Of a DNA stretch of 64,000 nt, positions 29,548 through 38,678 are shown piece by piece (within the stretch, counting starts at the first letter, position 1; each line of letters opens with the position of its first letter). The translations under genes were made by a program, and so were the position numbers. The notes below the pieces were generated by a model. The model did no database searches, was not told the DNA's origin, and was given only the letters and a program-made list of their open reading frames with translations. The stretch comes from Richelia intracellularis HH01 (GTDB lineage Bacteria > Cyanobacteriota > Cyanobacteriia > Cyanobacteriales > Nostocaceae), in contig NZ_CAIY01000038.1 in NCBI RefSeq assembly GCF_000350105.1, forward strand, positions 1 to 64,000, read 5' to 3'.

Positions 29548-30531
29548 ATGGCAGAAACAGTACTTTTTAACGCTCTGCGGGAAGCCATTGATGAAGAAAT
29601 GGCTCGCGATTCTACCGTGTTTTTACTCGGTGAAGACGTGGGACACTATGGCGGTTCCTACAAGGTCACTAAAGATTTATATAAAAAATATGGTGATTTG
29701 CGACTACTAGATACTCCTATTGCTGAAAATAGCTTTACGGGTTTAGCAGTAGGAGCAGCAATTACTGGATTAAGACCAATTGTTGAAGGGATGAATATGG
29801 GGTTTTTACTCTTAGCCTTTAACCAAATTGCTAATAACGCTGGGATGCTGCGCTATACTTCTGGTGGTAATTTTAAAATTCCTATGGTTATTAGGGGTCC
29901 TGGTGGTGTAGGGAAACAGTTAGGTGCAGAGCACTCTCAACGTCTTGAGGCTTATTTTCAAGCTGTGCCAGGCTTAAAAATAGTTGCCTGTTCGACTCCT
30001 TATAACGCCAAAGGACTTCTTAAGTCGGCTATCCGGGATGATAATCCAGTGCTCTTTTTTGAACATGTACTACTGTACAATCTCAAGGAAGATTTGCCAT
30101 CTGAAGAATATATTCTACCGCTGGATAAAGCAGAAGTGGTACGTTTTGGAAAAGATGTAACTATTCTGACTTACTCGCGGATGCGATACCACGTTATACA
30201 AGCGGTAAATACTTTGGAGCAACAAGGTTATGATCCAGAAATAATTGATTTAATTTCTCTCAAACCCTTGGATTTTGATACTATTGGTCAATCAATCCGA
30301 AAAACCCACAAGGTGATTATTGTGGAGGAATGTATGCGTAGTGGCGGTATTGGGGCAGAATTAACTGCTTCTATTAATGACAGACTATTTGATGAATTGG
30401 ACGCACCTGTATTACGGCTTGCCTCACAGGATATCCCCACTCCTTATAATGGTAATTTAGAACGTTTAACTATTGTCCAGCCAGAACAAGTTGTTGAAGC
30501 TGTCGAAAAAATGGTAGCTTTAAGGGTCTAA
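29548..30531 (+). CDS. pdhB: Pyruvate dehydrogenase E1 component, beta subunit
   Basis: With the alpha subunit (not in this window) it decarboxylates pyruvate using thiamine diphosphate, feeding acetyl-CoA synthesis. The 327-residue protein shows the transketolase pyrimidine-binding domain ([51 protein letters not shown]) and the C-terminal transketolase domain ([29 protein letters not shown]). Length and motifs are normal for cyanobacteria. Transcribed towards the secDF block. Confidence 0.94.
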   Translation: MAETVLFNALREAIDEEMARDSTVFLLGEDVGHYGGSYKVTKDLYKKYGDLRLLDTPIAENSFTGLAVGAAITGLRPIVEGMNMGFLLLAFNQIANNAGMLRYTSGGNFKIPMVIRGPGGVGKQLGAEHSQRLEAYFQAVPGLKIVACSTPYNAKGLLKSAIRDDNPVLFFEHVLLYNLKEDLPSEEYILPLDKAEVVRFGKDVTILTYSRMRYHVIQAVNTLEQQGYDPEIIDLISLKPLDFDTIGQSIRKTHKVIIVEECMRSGGIGAELTASINDRLFDELDAPVLRLASQDIPTPYNGNLERLTIVQPEQVVEAVEKMVALRV

Positions 30532-31000
30532 ATTCATTGGAGGATAAAATCCAGCATTCTGATAACCCAAATATTAGGGGCGAAAAATTGCAGGACAAAT
30601 AAGTGCCTTCCTCTGTATCTCAGAACAGGGGAAAGGACACTTATCCCCGGAGAATAAATAGTTTTTGTCTATTACAAGTGTTTATTATATTTTTAACAAA
30701 AAAATTGAAAAGCGGTCTTTTAAAGCTGCATAAATTGCAAAGTGAATTTTAGAAGTTAAATTTATCAATTGCTTTTTTTTGAATAGTTAAATACTGACTA
30801 ATATAGTTTTGTGAGAATGTCCTTGTGACAGTAGTAATTATGACAGCAGTATGTATACAAGTTTCAAAAAATCAATATGATTGTAGAATTTGGTTTGCAA
30901 CTTGAGGTTATTTAAACCTAATGGCAACCATAAAACAAAACCGTGTGTGTATATTTGAATACATAACAAACTAGTTTGGTTCTCATATATTTTAACATGT
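30532..31000. other. Intergenic region between convergent pdhB and the secDF operon
   Basis: Holds a long imperfect hairpin just after pdhB (30599-30644); otherwise AT-rich sequence with an A/T-run near 30770. No gene. Confidence 0.5.
30599..30644 (+). terminator. Probable hairpin after pdhB
   Basis: ATAAGTG pairs with CACTTAT at the base, then CCTTCCTCTGT pairs with ACAGGGGAAAGG with bulged bases. No T-tract follows, so it may be an mRNA-end stabilising hairpin rather than a full intrinsic terminator. Confidence 0.4.
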
Positions 31001-31414
31001 CTAATTGTTGATCCACTTCCAGAGAGGATGGCTCTGGCCCTGCTGTCTTATTTGAGAAACTTTCTGTTCAAGACGTTTAAGCTCAGACTGTGGTAAACCA
31101 AAGATAAAATTACGGCTTTGCAAAACAAGAACTACGACTGTCATGCTAACACAAATGACTAAACCCAAAGTTGAGAATGGGTGATAGTACAGTGCATATC
31201 GAATCGCAACCCAAGTAAAATACTGCCGCCATAATAATATTTCCTCTTTGAGACCCCACAGAGACAATGGGGCAATTATCAGCCATAAGCAGCTGATAAG
31301 TAACCATCTGCCACGGATTGTCAAATTATGCAACTTTTGCACCTGCCGAGCAAAATGAGGATCAGAAATTGCCATGTTTACATCTGTTGGTAGGATTTTT
31401 TCTAGTGGATCCAT
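31001..31414 (-). CDS. Small conserved membrane protein after secF
   Basis: A 137-residue protein I know only as a conserved cyanobacterial hypothetical. Two hydrophobic helices are visible (WLLISCLWLIIAPLSLWGL and FSTLGLVICVSMTVVVLVL), followed by a C-terminal helix (LPQSELKRLEQKVSQIRQQ). It begins 27 bp after secF ends, in the same direction, so it is probably co-transcribed with secD-secF. A role in export is guilt by association only. Confidence 0.65.
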   Translation of the reverse strand: MDPLEKILPTDVNMAISDPHFARQVQKLHNLTIRGRWLLISCLWLIIAPLSLWGLKEEILLWRQYFTWVAIRYALYYHPFSTLGLVICVSMTVVVLVLQSRNFIFGLPQSELKRLEQKVSQIRQQGQSHPLWKWINN

Positions 31415-31441
31415 GGCTGGGAATCAAGAGAATAAGTAATT

Positions 31442-32425
31442 CTATGAGTTATCTACATTTGCGTCAATAGGTTTTGGAGTATAGTTGATGTTAGATTCAC
31501 CTTTACGTTCCCGCCACCAAGCAAGAAGAGTGCTGGCAATAAATATACTCGAATAAGCACCTACGCTAAAACCAATAATCAATGCCAAGGCAAAGTTTCT
31601 TAATGTTTCACCACCAAATAAAAAAATTGCAACTAGACTCATTAGAGTAGTTAAAGTTGTATTAACTGAACGGGTAATGGATTGATTAACAGCATTATCT
31701 ACAATCTCATTAAAGGGAATATTGCCTTGGTTTTTAAGATTTTCTCGGATGCGATCATATATGACCACAGTATCATTTACGGAAAAACCTGTAATTGTCA
31801 ACAATGCAACAATAAATAGGCTGCCAACTTCCATATTTAAAAATAAACCAAGGACGGAAAAGACCCCCACTGTTACTAATAAATCGTGTAAGATTGCAAC
31901 AATAGCAAAGACAGAGTAATCCCACTGAAAGCGAATACCGAGATAAATAACAATACCAATAAAGGAAACTATTAAAGCTACGATTCCTGAGTTAAATAAT
32001 TGAAGTCCTAGAGTTGGACCAACAGTATCAATCTGATTCTTATTGGGGCTAAATGAACCAATCTCAGCACTGATTCTGTCTTGTAGGTTCTTACGTTGAT
32101 CCACATCTAGAGTTTTGGTACGAACTAGTAGTCCATCATTTTTTCCTGATTCCTTATCAGCAATAATTTGGATGCTGCTATCACCTAAACCCTGCTGCCT
32201 GACAATATCACGTACCAAATTAATATCAATGGGCTTATTACAGTTTTCAGTCTTACTACAATCTCTCCCAAGTAGCAAACGTGTTCCACCAATAAAATCC
32301 AAACTAGGACGAAGAGGGTAACTAGTGATTTGCCAAGAAATTATCATGGATGTGATCCCAAGAGCAATTATTGCAGCAGAAATACTCCACCAAAGTGATC
32401 GCCATTTATTAATATGTAATTTCAC
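31442..32425 (-). CDS. secF: Protein translocase subunit SecF
   Basis: Partner of SecD that uses the proton-motive force to assist protein release after SecYEG translocation. The 327-residue protein has one N-terminal helix, the periplasmic DFIGGTRLLL segment, then five C-terminal helices with the SecF signature GFSVNDTVVIYDRIREN and the arginine-rich SITRSVNTTLTTL motif. Its ATG overlaps the secD stop (ATGA), so translation is coupled. In cyanobacteria SecDF act in thylakoid and plasma membranes. Confidence 0.93.
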   Translation of the reverse strand: MKLHINKWRSLWWSISAAIIALGITSMIISWQITSYPLRPSLDFIGGTRLLLGRDCSKTENCNKPIDINLVRDIVRQQGLGDSSIQIIADKESGKNDGLLVRTKTLDVDQRKNLQDRISAEIGSFSPNKNQIDTVGPTLGLQLFNSGIVALIVSFIGIVIYLGIRFQWDYSVFAIVAILHDLLVTVGVFSVLGLFLNMEVGSLFIVALLTITGFSVNDTVVIYDRIRENLKNQGNIPFNEIVDNAVNQSITRSVNTTLTTLMSLVAIFLFGGETLRNFALALIIGFSVGAYSSIFIASTLLAWWRERKGESNINYTPKPIDANVDNS

Positions 32426-33849
32426 TGTGTCACCTCTGCTGTTTTAGAAGTAGGTAACTTAGGACAAAATAGTTCTGGTTTTCGAAGATTGGGGGTTGAT
32501 ACTGCCATAAACATTAAAGTACGACTACAGGTAGTAGCAGTAAACATACTAACAACCACACCTATGGCTAAGGTTACAGCAAAACCCTTGACGAAACTAT
32601 AACCCAAAAAATATAGGGCTGTACAGGCAATGAGGGTTGTTAGATTGCTATCTAATATACTTGAAAATGCCCTGTAAAATCCAGACTCTACCGAACGGTA
32701 TAAGGATTTCCCTGTACACAATTCTTCTCTTGTTCGTTCAAAAATTAATATATTTGCATCCACAGCCATACCAATACTTAAGATAAAACCTGCTATACCT
32801 GGCAGTGTGAGAGTTACACCCAGAAGTATAAAGCAAGCTAATGTCAGAATTGAGTAAATTATTAGAGATATATCAGCTATCACTCCTGGTAGTCGATAGT
32901 AAACCACCATAAAAACTAAAACTAGTACTAAACCACCTAAAGCAGCATATATGCTATGTTTAATGCTATCTTGCCCTAAAGTTGCACCTACAGTACGAAT
33001 TTCTACAACTTCTATGGGAACAGGTAAAGAGCCTCCTTTTAATTGAATACCTAAGTCTTGCGCTTCTTGTGCTGTAAAAGTTCCGGTAATTACTGCTGCA
33101 CCACCTGTAATGCCTGTGATAGCAAATTCTGGCCCCACAGTAGGGAAACTAATTAATTCATCATCGAGGAAAATACCTATACTGCGTCCAGTTCCAGCTA
33201 ATTGTTTAGTGAGATTTGTAAATAAGTCTCCACCCTTAGATTTGAAACGAATAGCTACGTTCCAGTTACTACCTTGGGTCGGTTCTCCATAGGCATCATC
33301 TAGCAATTTACCAGTCAGTGGAGGGTTTGTACTTTCAAATAATTCCTTGATTTCCTGTTTATTCTCTTCCAAAGAGGCCTTATTCTTGACAACTTCTTCA
33401 GAATTATTCTCTTCTTTCCTAGCCAGTAATTCCTGCTGTTTGGTTTGAAGTTGTTTTCCCAAAGTACGTAAAGCAAATAATTGAGCTTCCGTGTCTTGTT
33501 TTTGTTGGCGGAATTCCAACAGTGCTGTTCCTTTCAGCCTACGCTCAGCTTCCTCTGGATTGTCTACACCTGGCAATTGTACTAAAATCTGGTCATTACC
33601 GACTCCTTGAATTAAGGGTTCTACAACTCCAGAGGCATTAATTCTACCTTCAACAACTTTTTGTACAGCTTCTAATTCTTTTTTGGTTATCTCCTTAATT
33701 TCCGGTGTGGTATTAATCTGAATAGTTAACTGAGAACCACCTTTCAAATCCAAACCCAATTCTAAGGGAAAGACGGGACTAATAATAACTGCCAATGAGG
33801 CAATTAATAAAAATATAATCAAAGCTAATAGTGATCGCCTTCTTTGCAT
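32422..33849 (-). CDS. secD: Protein translocase subunit SecD
   Basis: First gene of a secD-secF-small membrane protein operon. Signature features: N-terminal helix (LLALIIFLLIASLAVI), LGLDLKGGSQLTIQI with the conserved DLKGG, the P1 periplasmic domain with a cyanobacterial Q/K/E-rich insertion (about residues 140-180), and a membrane half with GFILSIGMAVDANILIFERT. I choose the Met at 33849 (475 residues): MQRRRSLLALI fits the family start, while the upstream 12 codons do not. Works with SecF in proton-driven export. Confidence 0.92.
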   Translation of the reverse strand: MQRRRSLLALIIFLLIASLAVIISPVFPLELGLDLKGGSQLTIQINTTPEIKEITKKELEAVQKVVEGRINASGVVEPLIQGVGNDQILVQLPGVDNPEEAERRLKGTALLEFRQQKQDTEAQLFALRTLGKQLQTKQQELLARKEENNSEEVVKNKASLEENKQEIKELFESTNPPLTGKLLDDAYGEPTQGSNWNVAIRFKSKGGDLFTNLTKQLAGTGRSIGIFLDDELISFPTVGPEFAITGITGGAAVITGTFTAQEAQDLGIQLKGGSLPVPIEVVEIRTVGATLGQDSIKHSIYAALGGLVLVLVFMVVYYRLPGVIADISLIIYSILTLACFILLGVTLTLPGIAGFILSIGMAVDANILIFERTREELCTGKSLYRSVESGFYRAFSSILDSNLTTLIACTALYFLGYSFVKGFAVTLAIGVVVSMFTATTCSRTLMFMAVSTPNLRKPELFCPKLPTSKTAEVTQ

Positions 33850-34029
33850 ATAATTACTCACTGCAATAAGGGCTATCATAACCAATTTTGTTTGGATTTT
33901 AGATTGGAGTTGATGGGAAATAGATCAGGATTTCGGTTAATATTCCTTAGTCAACCTCCTAGAAGATGGTATAAGATCATACTTCTTTCTTGGAGCTCCA
34001 TAACTTTATAAGATCAAGTATCGAGTAAT

Positions 34030-34880
34030 TCATAAGTAATCATGACTTCAGGTATACTATTCCACCATCAAAAAAACCCATTGTTACAAATCGTACGGAA
34101 TCAACTCCATTATCTTTGAAAAATTCACTATTTATGAGCTTCCTGATGGAGGATAAAAATATGATTATGTTATTTTCCGATTCTAAGAAATACCTAATCA
34201 GCGTATACCCAAACATTAACATCAGATAAAATCGCCACTATATCTCTAAGATGTAGTGAACTTTTCCTAAAATTTTACTGTTTGAAACTCAAACCTCACC
34301 TCTGCTTTCCATCCATATATAAACTTAATTGCAAGTGTGAATTAGATTTTTAATACAAGCATTCTATTTTTATTTTTCCGAATCTTGAAGGAATTGAATA
34401 GAATATTAACCTCCATTAATCATAACTTACTCAACTTAATAAAAGACCAAATCAGTTTTTCTATGCTACATATCATTAGAATTATTGTTCTGACAATAGA
34501 ATCTTCTTATCCAAAATTATATTCATAAAATTCTTTCTAATTTATGCATTCACATCAATGTGTTTTAGTATAGTCAATATCAAATCTAAAGTATCTGGTA
34601 AATCAAATGTTGGATAATATTTGAATTTAGAACAGAATGCAAAACAATTTATCCTGAAGATTTAGCAAGCGAGCTCTGCTTCATACTCGAAAAATGTATT
34701 GGCATAGAATAATAAAGCAATCGTTCTGATTGTTTATAGACAGTACTAAAGGATTGCGAACAACGCTTCAGGGCTTTTCCTATTTGATCCAGTCATTATT
34801 GTCCATATAAGCCAATCTTGCTCCAATGCTTACTTAGTGTTTATCACTATCACCACCTAGGTACTAATTTTCCCTTAATT
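34030..34880 (-). pseudogene. Probable decayed gene, unidentified
   Basis: Several reverse-strand pieces read like protein but are separated by stops and frameshifts: SIGARLAYMDNNDWIK, LDQIGKALKRCSQSFSTVY (continuing KQSERLLYY) and FKYYPTFDLPDTLDLILTIL. Near the end, a 60-codon open piece (34040-34222) contains DNGVDSVRFVTMGFFDGG. I cannot name the family. Treating them as one gene is inference from their order and common strand; boundaries are rough. Confidence 0.35.
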
Positions 34881-34896
34881 CTCCAACAAATCTCTT

Positions 34897-35385
34897 ATGA
34901 ATAATTCTCTTATTTTGTTTAGTGATCATAAATCAGAGATTGATCTTCACCAATTACAAAAGCTTTTTGATGTATCAGCTTTCTGGGCACAAGACCGCAG
35001 TTTAGAAGATCTCAACATTGCTATTAATAATAGCAACCCCGTAATTACAGTTTGGGATCAACAAAAACTGATTGGTTTTGCTAGGGCAATATCCGATGGT
35101 ATCTATCGTGCTACTATTTGGGATGTGATAATTCACCCGGAATATCAAGGTAGTGGTTTAGGAAGTAAATTAGTGGAAACAGTTATAAGCCACCCCTGTA
35201 TACATCGGGTGGAAAGAATATATTTGATGACAACTCATCAACAACGTTTCTATCAACGTATCGGATTTCAACTGAATTCCACAAGCACCATGGTTTTATA
35301 TAACCAATCTAATTCATCCTCTCTGACGGTTGGGGGGATGCAGTTGAAACAAGCCCTTGGGGAATCGAAACCTGTAATCTTGTAA
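34897..35385 (+). CDS. GNAT acetyltransferase, Ycf52-like
   Basis: A 162-residue N-acetyltransferase. The acetyl-CoA fold is visible: KLIGFARAISDGIYRATIWD, VIIHPEYQGSGLGSKLV (the QGxGLG pyrophosphate loop) and QRFYQRIGFQ. It resembles the second GNAT gene at 39853-40380 over most of its length, so the two are paralogues; that family includes plastid-encoded Ycf52. Its last 77 bp overlap the 3' end of the kinase gene on the opposite strand, and the C-terminal residues after about 140 look non-conserved, so the stop may have drifted. Substrate unknown. Confidence 0.8.
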   Translation: MNNSLILFSDHKSEIDLHQLQKLFDVSAFWAQDRSLEDLNIAINNSNPVITVWDQQKLIGFARAISDGIYRATIWDVIIHPEYQGSGLGSKLVETVISHPCIHRVERIYLMTTHQQRFYQRIGFQLNSTSTMVLYNQSNSSSLTVGGMQLKQALGESKPVIL

Positions 35386-36235
35386 ATTTCCCAGCTTCTT
35401 CAAGTATGGGATAGGGAACTATTTCCAGTTTTCCCCCCATCAATTCTAAAATTGTCTGATTCATTAACAGTCTCATCCCTGGTGAAACATGATTTTCCTG
35501 GTCTCGATTAAACACATCTGGGTTTAAGTAATCAATGGCTTCACTTTCAGGAATTGTGGCTTGGGGAACATCTAAATAAATATGAACTATATTATTTTCA
35601 GTATTATTGTTGCTAGAAACAGAAATGCTACCTTCTTCCATATTTAGAATAGCTAAACTCAATAAATTCACCAGTACTTGCCGTAACCAATAAACATCAG
35701 CCAACACATAAATATCTGCATCAGGGATTCTTACCTGTAAGGGATAGTTACGATTTTCTGCCAACATGTAAATAATTTGATGTACATTCTTCAATAATTC
35801 AGCCAAGGATACAGAGCTGATATTTAATTCGTTAGTCCCATGTTCCATCTTAGCAATTAGAAGAATTTCATCAATTAATTTCAATAACTTTAATGCTCTT
35901 TCATTAGCTTGAGATAAGAACTTTCGCTCTTCTTCTGAGCTATCACATAAGTCAGATAAGATTAACTGGTGTAATCCGATCAGGCCATTCAAGGGAGAAC
36001 GTAACACATGTGTAGTTCTAGCCAAAAATCCTGACTTGAAATAGCTCATTTCTCTTGCCATTTCATATGCCATTTGAGTTTTTTGTATTTGCTGCTGCAA
36101 ATCTAATTTATGGTTGTCATGGTCAGACTTTCTTGAGGTGGTGATCATTATATCCTGGGAATGTTGCTCAATTCTTTTAATTAATATTCCTAGCCCAACT
36201 CCTACTCCCAGATATGCCCAATTAATCCAAGTCAT
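35309..36235 (-). CDS. Histidine kinase-like protein with degenerate ATPase domain
   Basis: 308 residues. One N-terminal membrane helix (WAYLGVGVGLGILI), a coiled region, then a HisKA domain whose H-box is kept (THVLRSPLNGLIGL). The ATP-binding half is reduced: an N-box-like NLLSLAILNMEEG lacks the conserved Asn, no DxGxG is visible, and the G2 region reads SPGMRLLMNQ. Catalysis is therefore doubtful, though the reduction may be typical of its family. It is followed downstream (same strand) by nothing before the GNAT overlap and preceded by tsaC. In Anabaena PCC 7120 I recall a heterocyst-related kinase, alr0117, lying near the Tic22 gene alr0114; orthology is a synteny-based guess. Confidence 0.7.
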   Translation of the reverse strand: MTWINWAYLGVGVGLGILIKRIEQHSQDIMITTSRKSDHDNHKLDLQQQIQKTQMAYEMAREMSYFKSGFLARTTHVLRSPLNGLIGLHQLILSDLCDSSEEERKFLSQANERALKLLKLIDEILLIAKMEHGTNELNISSVSLAELLKNVHQIIYMLAENRNYPLQVRIPDADIYVLADVYWLRQVLVNLLSLAILNMEEGSISVSSNNNTENNIVHIYLDVPQATIPESEAIDYLNPDVFNRDQENHVSPGMRLLMNQTILELMGGKLEIVPYPILEEAGKFTRLQVSIPQGLVSTASPQPSERMN

Positions 36236-36316
36236 ATGGCTTTTTAGTAATTATAAATTAATTTATTGACTATGTAAGATTGAAAGGAGTAAATAGTGAT
36301 ACTTACAATGTAACTG

Positions 36317-36910
36317 TCACAACTCTATTTGACCTTGACGTAAAACCTGCCAACTTTTTTTGTTTTCCCATTTAGCAATAGTGGAAGCTAAACCACTGCC
36401 TAATAGCTCCATATATTCATATTCTTTTGTTACTCTTAATGTAAGAGCTTTAGGGAAAGTAATACTAATTTCTGCCATCGTTTGCAAAGCCGGTTTTCCA
36501 GACAAATTGGCACTACTAGTTGCCATTGGTCCTGTATGGCTTAAAATCTGTCGGGCAATTGGACTATTAGAAACGCGAATACCAATTGTAGTTCGATTCA
36601 TGGGGTTCATTACTGAGGGTACTTTTGCAGAAGAGGGTAATACTAAAGTCAAGGCCCCAGGCCAGTATTTCTGGGCTACTTGCCGCCAAATTTCAAACTC
36701 AGAATCGCTTCCTTGAACAAAACTCCATAAATCATCAGTACTAGCTGCAATAAGGATTAAAGGTTTATCCTTACTGCGTTGTTTCACATCAAATATTAAA
36801 TCAGCTTTTTCTGGTAAGGTAGCCAGCGCAGGAACAGTATCTGTAGGAAAACTTACCAAATGACCACTAATCGCACCAGCTATTAATTCAGTAATACTAA
36901 CTTGACTCAT
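36317..36910 (-). CDS. tsaC: L-threonylcarbamoyladenylate synthase (YrdC/Sua5 family)
   Basis: Makes threonylcarbamoyl-AMP from threonine, bicarbonate and ATP for the t6A modification of ANN-decoding tRNAs. The 197-residue YrdC domain shows SFPTDTVPALA (14 residues into the fold the KxR/SxN pocket), KQRSKDKPLILI, and the ATSSANLSGKPA motif. No extra Sua5 domain. The partner enzyme TsaD is encoded at 42453-43493. Lies 56 bp downstream of prmC on the same strand, probably one transcription unit with tic22-prmC. Confidence 0.9.
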   Translation of the reverse strand: MSQVSITELIAGAISGHLVSFPTDTVPALATLPEKADLIFDVKQRSKDKPLILIAASTDDLWSFVQGSDSEFEIWRQVAQKYWPGALTLVLPSSAKVPSVMNPMNRTTIGIRVSNSPIARQILSHTGPMATSSANLSGKPALQTMAEISITFPKALTLRVTKEYEYMELLGSGLASTIAKWENKKSWQVLRQGQIEL

Positions 36911-36966
36911 AGTTTAAGAAAATAGGGAATATTGAAAGATTTATTTCTCCTCAGCTTCTTCTCTCC

Positions 36967-37878
36967 CTATCTCTTTATTTGGGCAACAGCAAAACGTTCA
37001 ATTCCAGCCAAATCAGTATGGATATGGATATTATCATAGCTACCTTGCCGTTCTAATAATTTTTTAACCATATCAGCTTGTCCAGCCATAATTTCCAATA
37101 ACCACAAACCTCCTGGACATAAATATCTGGGGGATAAATTTATCAAGTGGAGAATACAATCCAAGCCGAACTCTCCCCCATCCAAAGCTAAATGGGGTTC
37201 ATGCTGTCTAACCTCTGGTTGTAAATTTGGCAGCATCCCAACAGGGATATAAGGGGGGTTAGAAACCATTCCACTGAATTGGCCTTTAAGTAATTCCAAG
37301 GGTTGCCACCAATAACCTTCATAAAATTTGACTATATGAGCAAAACCATATTTCTCGGCATTCTGCTGTGCGATTACCAAAGCATCACTAGAGCAGTCCA
37401 CGGCATGAATAATAGCATTGGGAAAAGCGTCAGCTAGCCCCAATGCTATTGCACCACTGCCCGTCCCCAAATCAGCCCAATGCCCTTGATTTAAATTTAA
37501 ATCCTCCTTAGTATACTGAGTTGCTTCTATTGCCAAATCAATCAAAATTTCAGTTTCCGGTCTGGGAATTAACACCCTAGTAGAAACTATTAGTTCAAAT
37601 TGCCTCCAAGATGTAATTCCAGCAATATACTGTACTGGCAGACGTTCTGTGATTCGTCTTTGCCACATTACTTCTAAATCCTTAAAGGGAAATTTTAAGA
37701 CAATTTTTGGCCATTCTTTGAAATAATCTAAACAGATTGATAACCGATCTAAACTAGCTACTTTTAGTAATAACCAGTCAACCTCTCTAGGGGAAATATT
37801 AGACGCGACCGCAGCTTCAATCGCTTTGTTTCGCCAATGCCAAAGTTCCAAACCGGAAACGAAAAACTGCTTTTCCAC
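36967..37878 (-). CDS. prmC: Peptide chain release factor N5-glutamine methyltransferase
   Basis: Methylates the GGQ glutamine of RF1/RF2 with S-adenosylmethionine. The 303-residue protein has the helical N-terminal domain (about 1-85), a PVQYIAGITSWRQFEL linker, RVLIPRPETE, the SAM motif DLGTGSGAIALGLA and the catalytic NPPY (VSNPPYIPVG). Typical length and complete motifs. Separated by 6 bp from the broken tic22 upstream and 56 bp from tsaC downstream, so likely co-transcribed with both. Confidence 0.92.
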   Translation of the reverse strand: MEKQFFVSGLELWHWRNKAIEAAVASNISPREVDWLLLKVASLDRLSICLDYFKEWPKIVLKFPFKDLEVMWQRRITERLPVQYIAGITSWRQFELIVSTRVLIPRPETEILIDLAIEATQYTKEDLNLNQGHWADLGTGSGAIALGLADAFPNAIIHAVDCSSDALVIAQQNAEKYGFAHIVKFYEGYWWQPLELLKGQFSGMVSNPPYIPVGMLPNLQPEVRQHEPHLALDGGEFGLDCILHLINLSPRYLCPGGLWLLEIMAGQADMVKKLLERQGSYDNIHIHTDLAGIERFAVAQIKR

Positions 37879-37884
37879 TATGTA

Positions 37885-38678
37885 TTAACCCTTTGGCTTA
37901 AGAAGTTTATGATTACTATCCTTTGTTTTCTGCATCTGACTAAAAAATTGTAAACTGTCAGAAGATGGGACTAAAAATACTTGGCTTAACCACGAATCAT
38001 TCCTCTTGTACAACACATTGAGTACCCCATCGATATCGCCTACCTCCAATTTAGCTTTGGGATATTTTTTCTTCACTTGTTTTAATAGATTTTGGGCATC
38101 TTTCTTACTAAAGTACAATGGAATGATTTCATCCTGATTTGGCCCCCTTTTTATTGATATATATCCCTTGCCTTCTGCACTGATCATAAATAGAGGTACA
38201 CTAATGAATTTATCAATTTTCCTACCCTGCTGCTTTAGCAAAGCGAGCGCACCTTTAATCTCTTCTTGTCCTGGTTGAAAAGCAAACTTCAAACCATTGG
38301 GGTGTTTGGCACTTTCACGAGACTTTTTGTGGATGTCTCCCAATCCCACAGTTGTTATCCTTAGTTCATTTATCATTGCTGCAATTTTAGGAGCTTGTTT
38401 TTTTGTTGCTGCAATTTACTGATAAAGGATTGAGCTTCTCTAATACTCATAAATACTTGGGTGTAGGATAAACTTGACTTTCCATCTTTATCTGATAAAC
38501 GGCGAGTTAATGGCAAACCATTACTATTGGTAATTAAAAAACATGGCGTGTTATTTAATTTTTTGACTACCTCGGATTCTGATAATGCTAGCAATGGGGC
38601 AATATCAATTAGTATAGATGTTATTAGAGTCGTTCCTAATAAGCCTAATTTCATACCCCAATAAACCAATGATCTCAT
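37885..38678 (-). pseudogene. tic22: Tic22-family protein, frameshifted at an A-run
   Basis: In cyanobacteria Tic22 is a periplasmic/thylakoid-associated chaperone for outer-membrane biogenesis. Here it is two reading frames: residues 1-101 from ATG 38678 (AGGAGT upstream; signal peptide MRSLVYWGMKLGLLG...LLALS, then CFLITNSNGLPLTRRL), and 37885-38376 with the rest (INELRITTVGLGDI, KFAFQPGQEEIKGALALL, KAKLEVGDIDGVLNVLY). The first ends in TGA overlapping the ATG of the second. Reverse-strand A7 (plus-strand T7, 38398-38404) is the break: one more A joins them through QAPKIAAM. Both halves stay conserved and otherwise free of stops, so it is a fresh mutation, a sequencing error, or a slippage-rescued gene. 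Confidence 0.8.
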
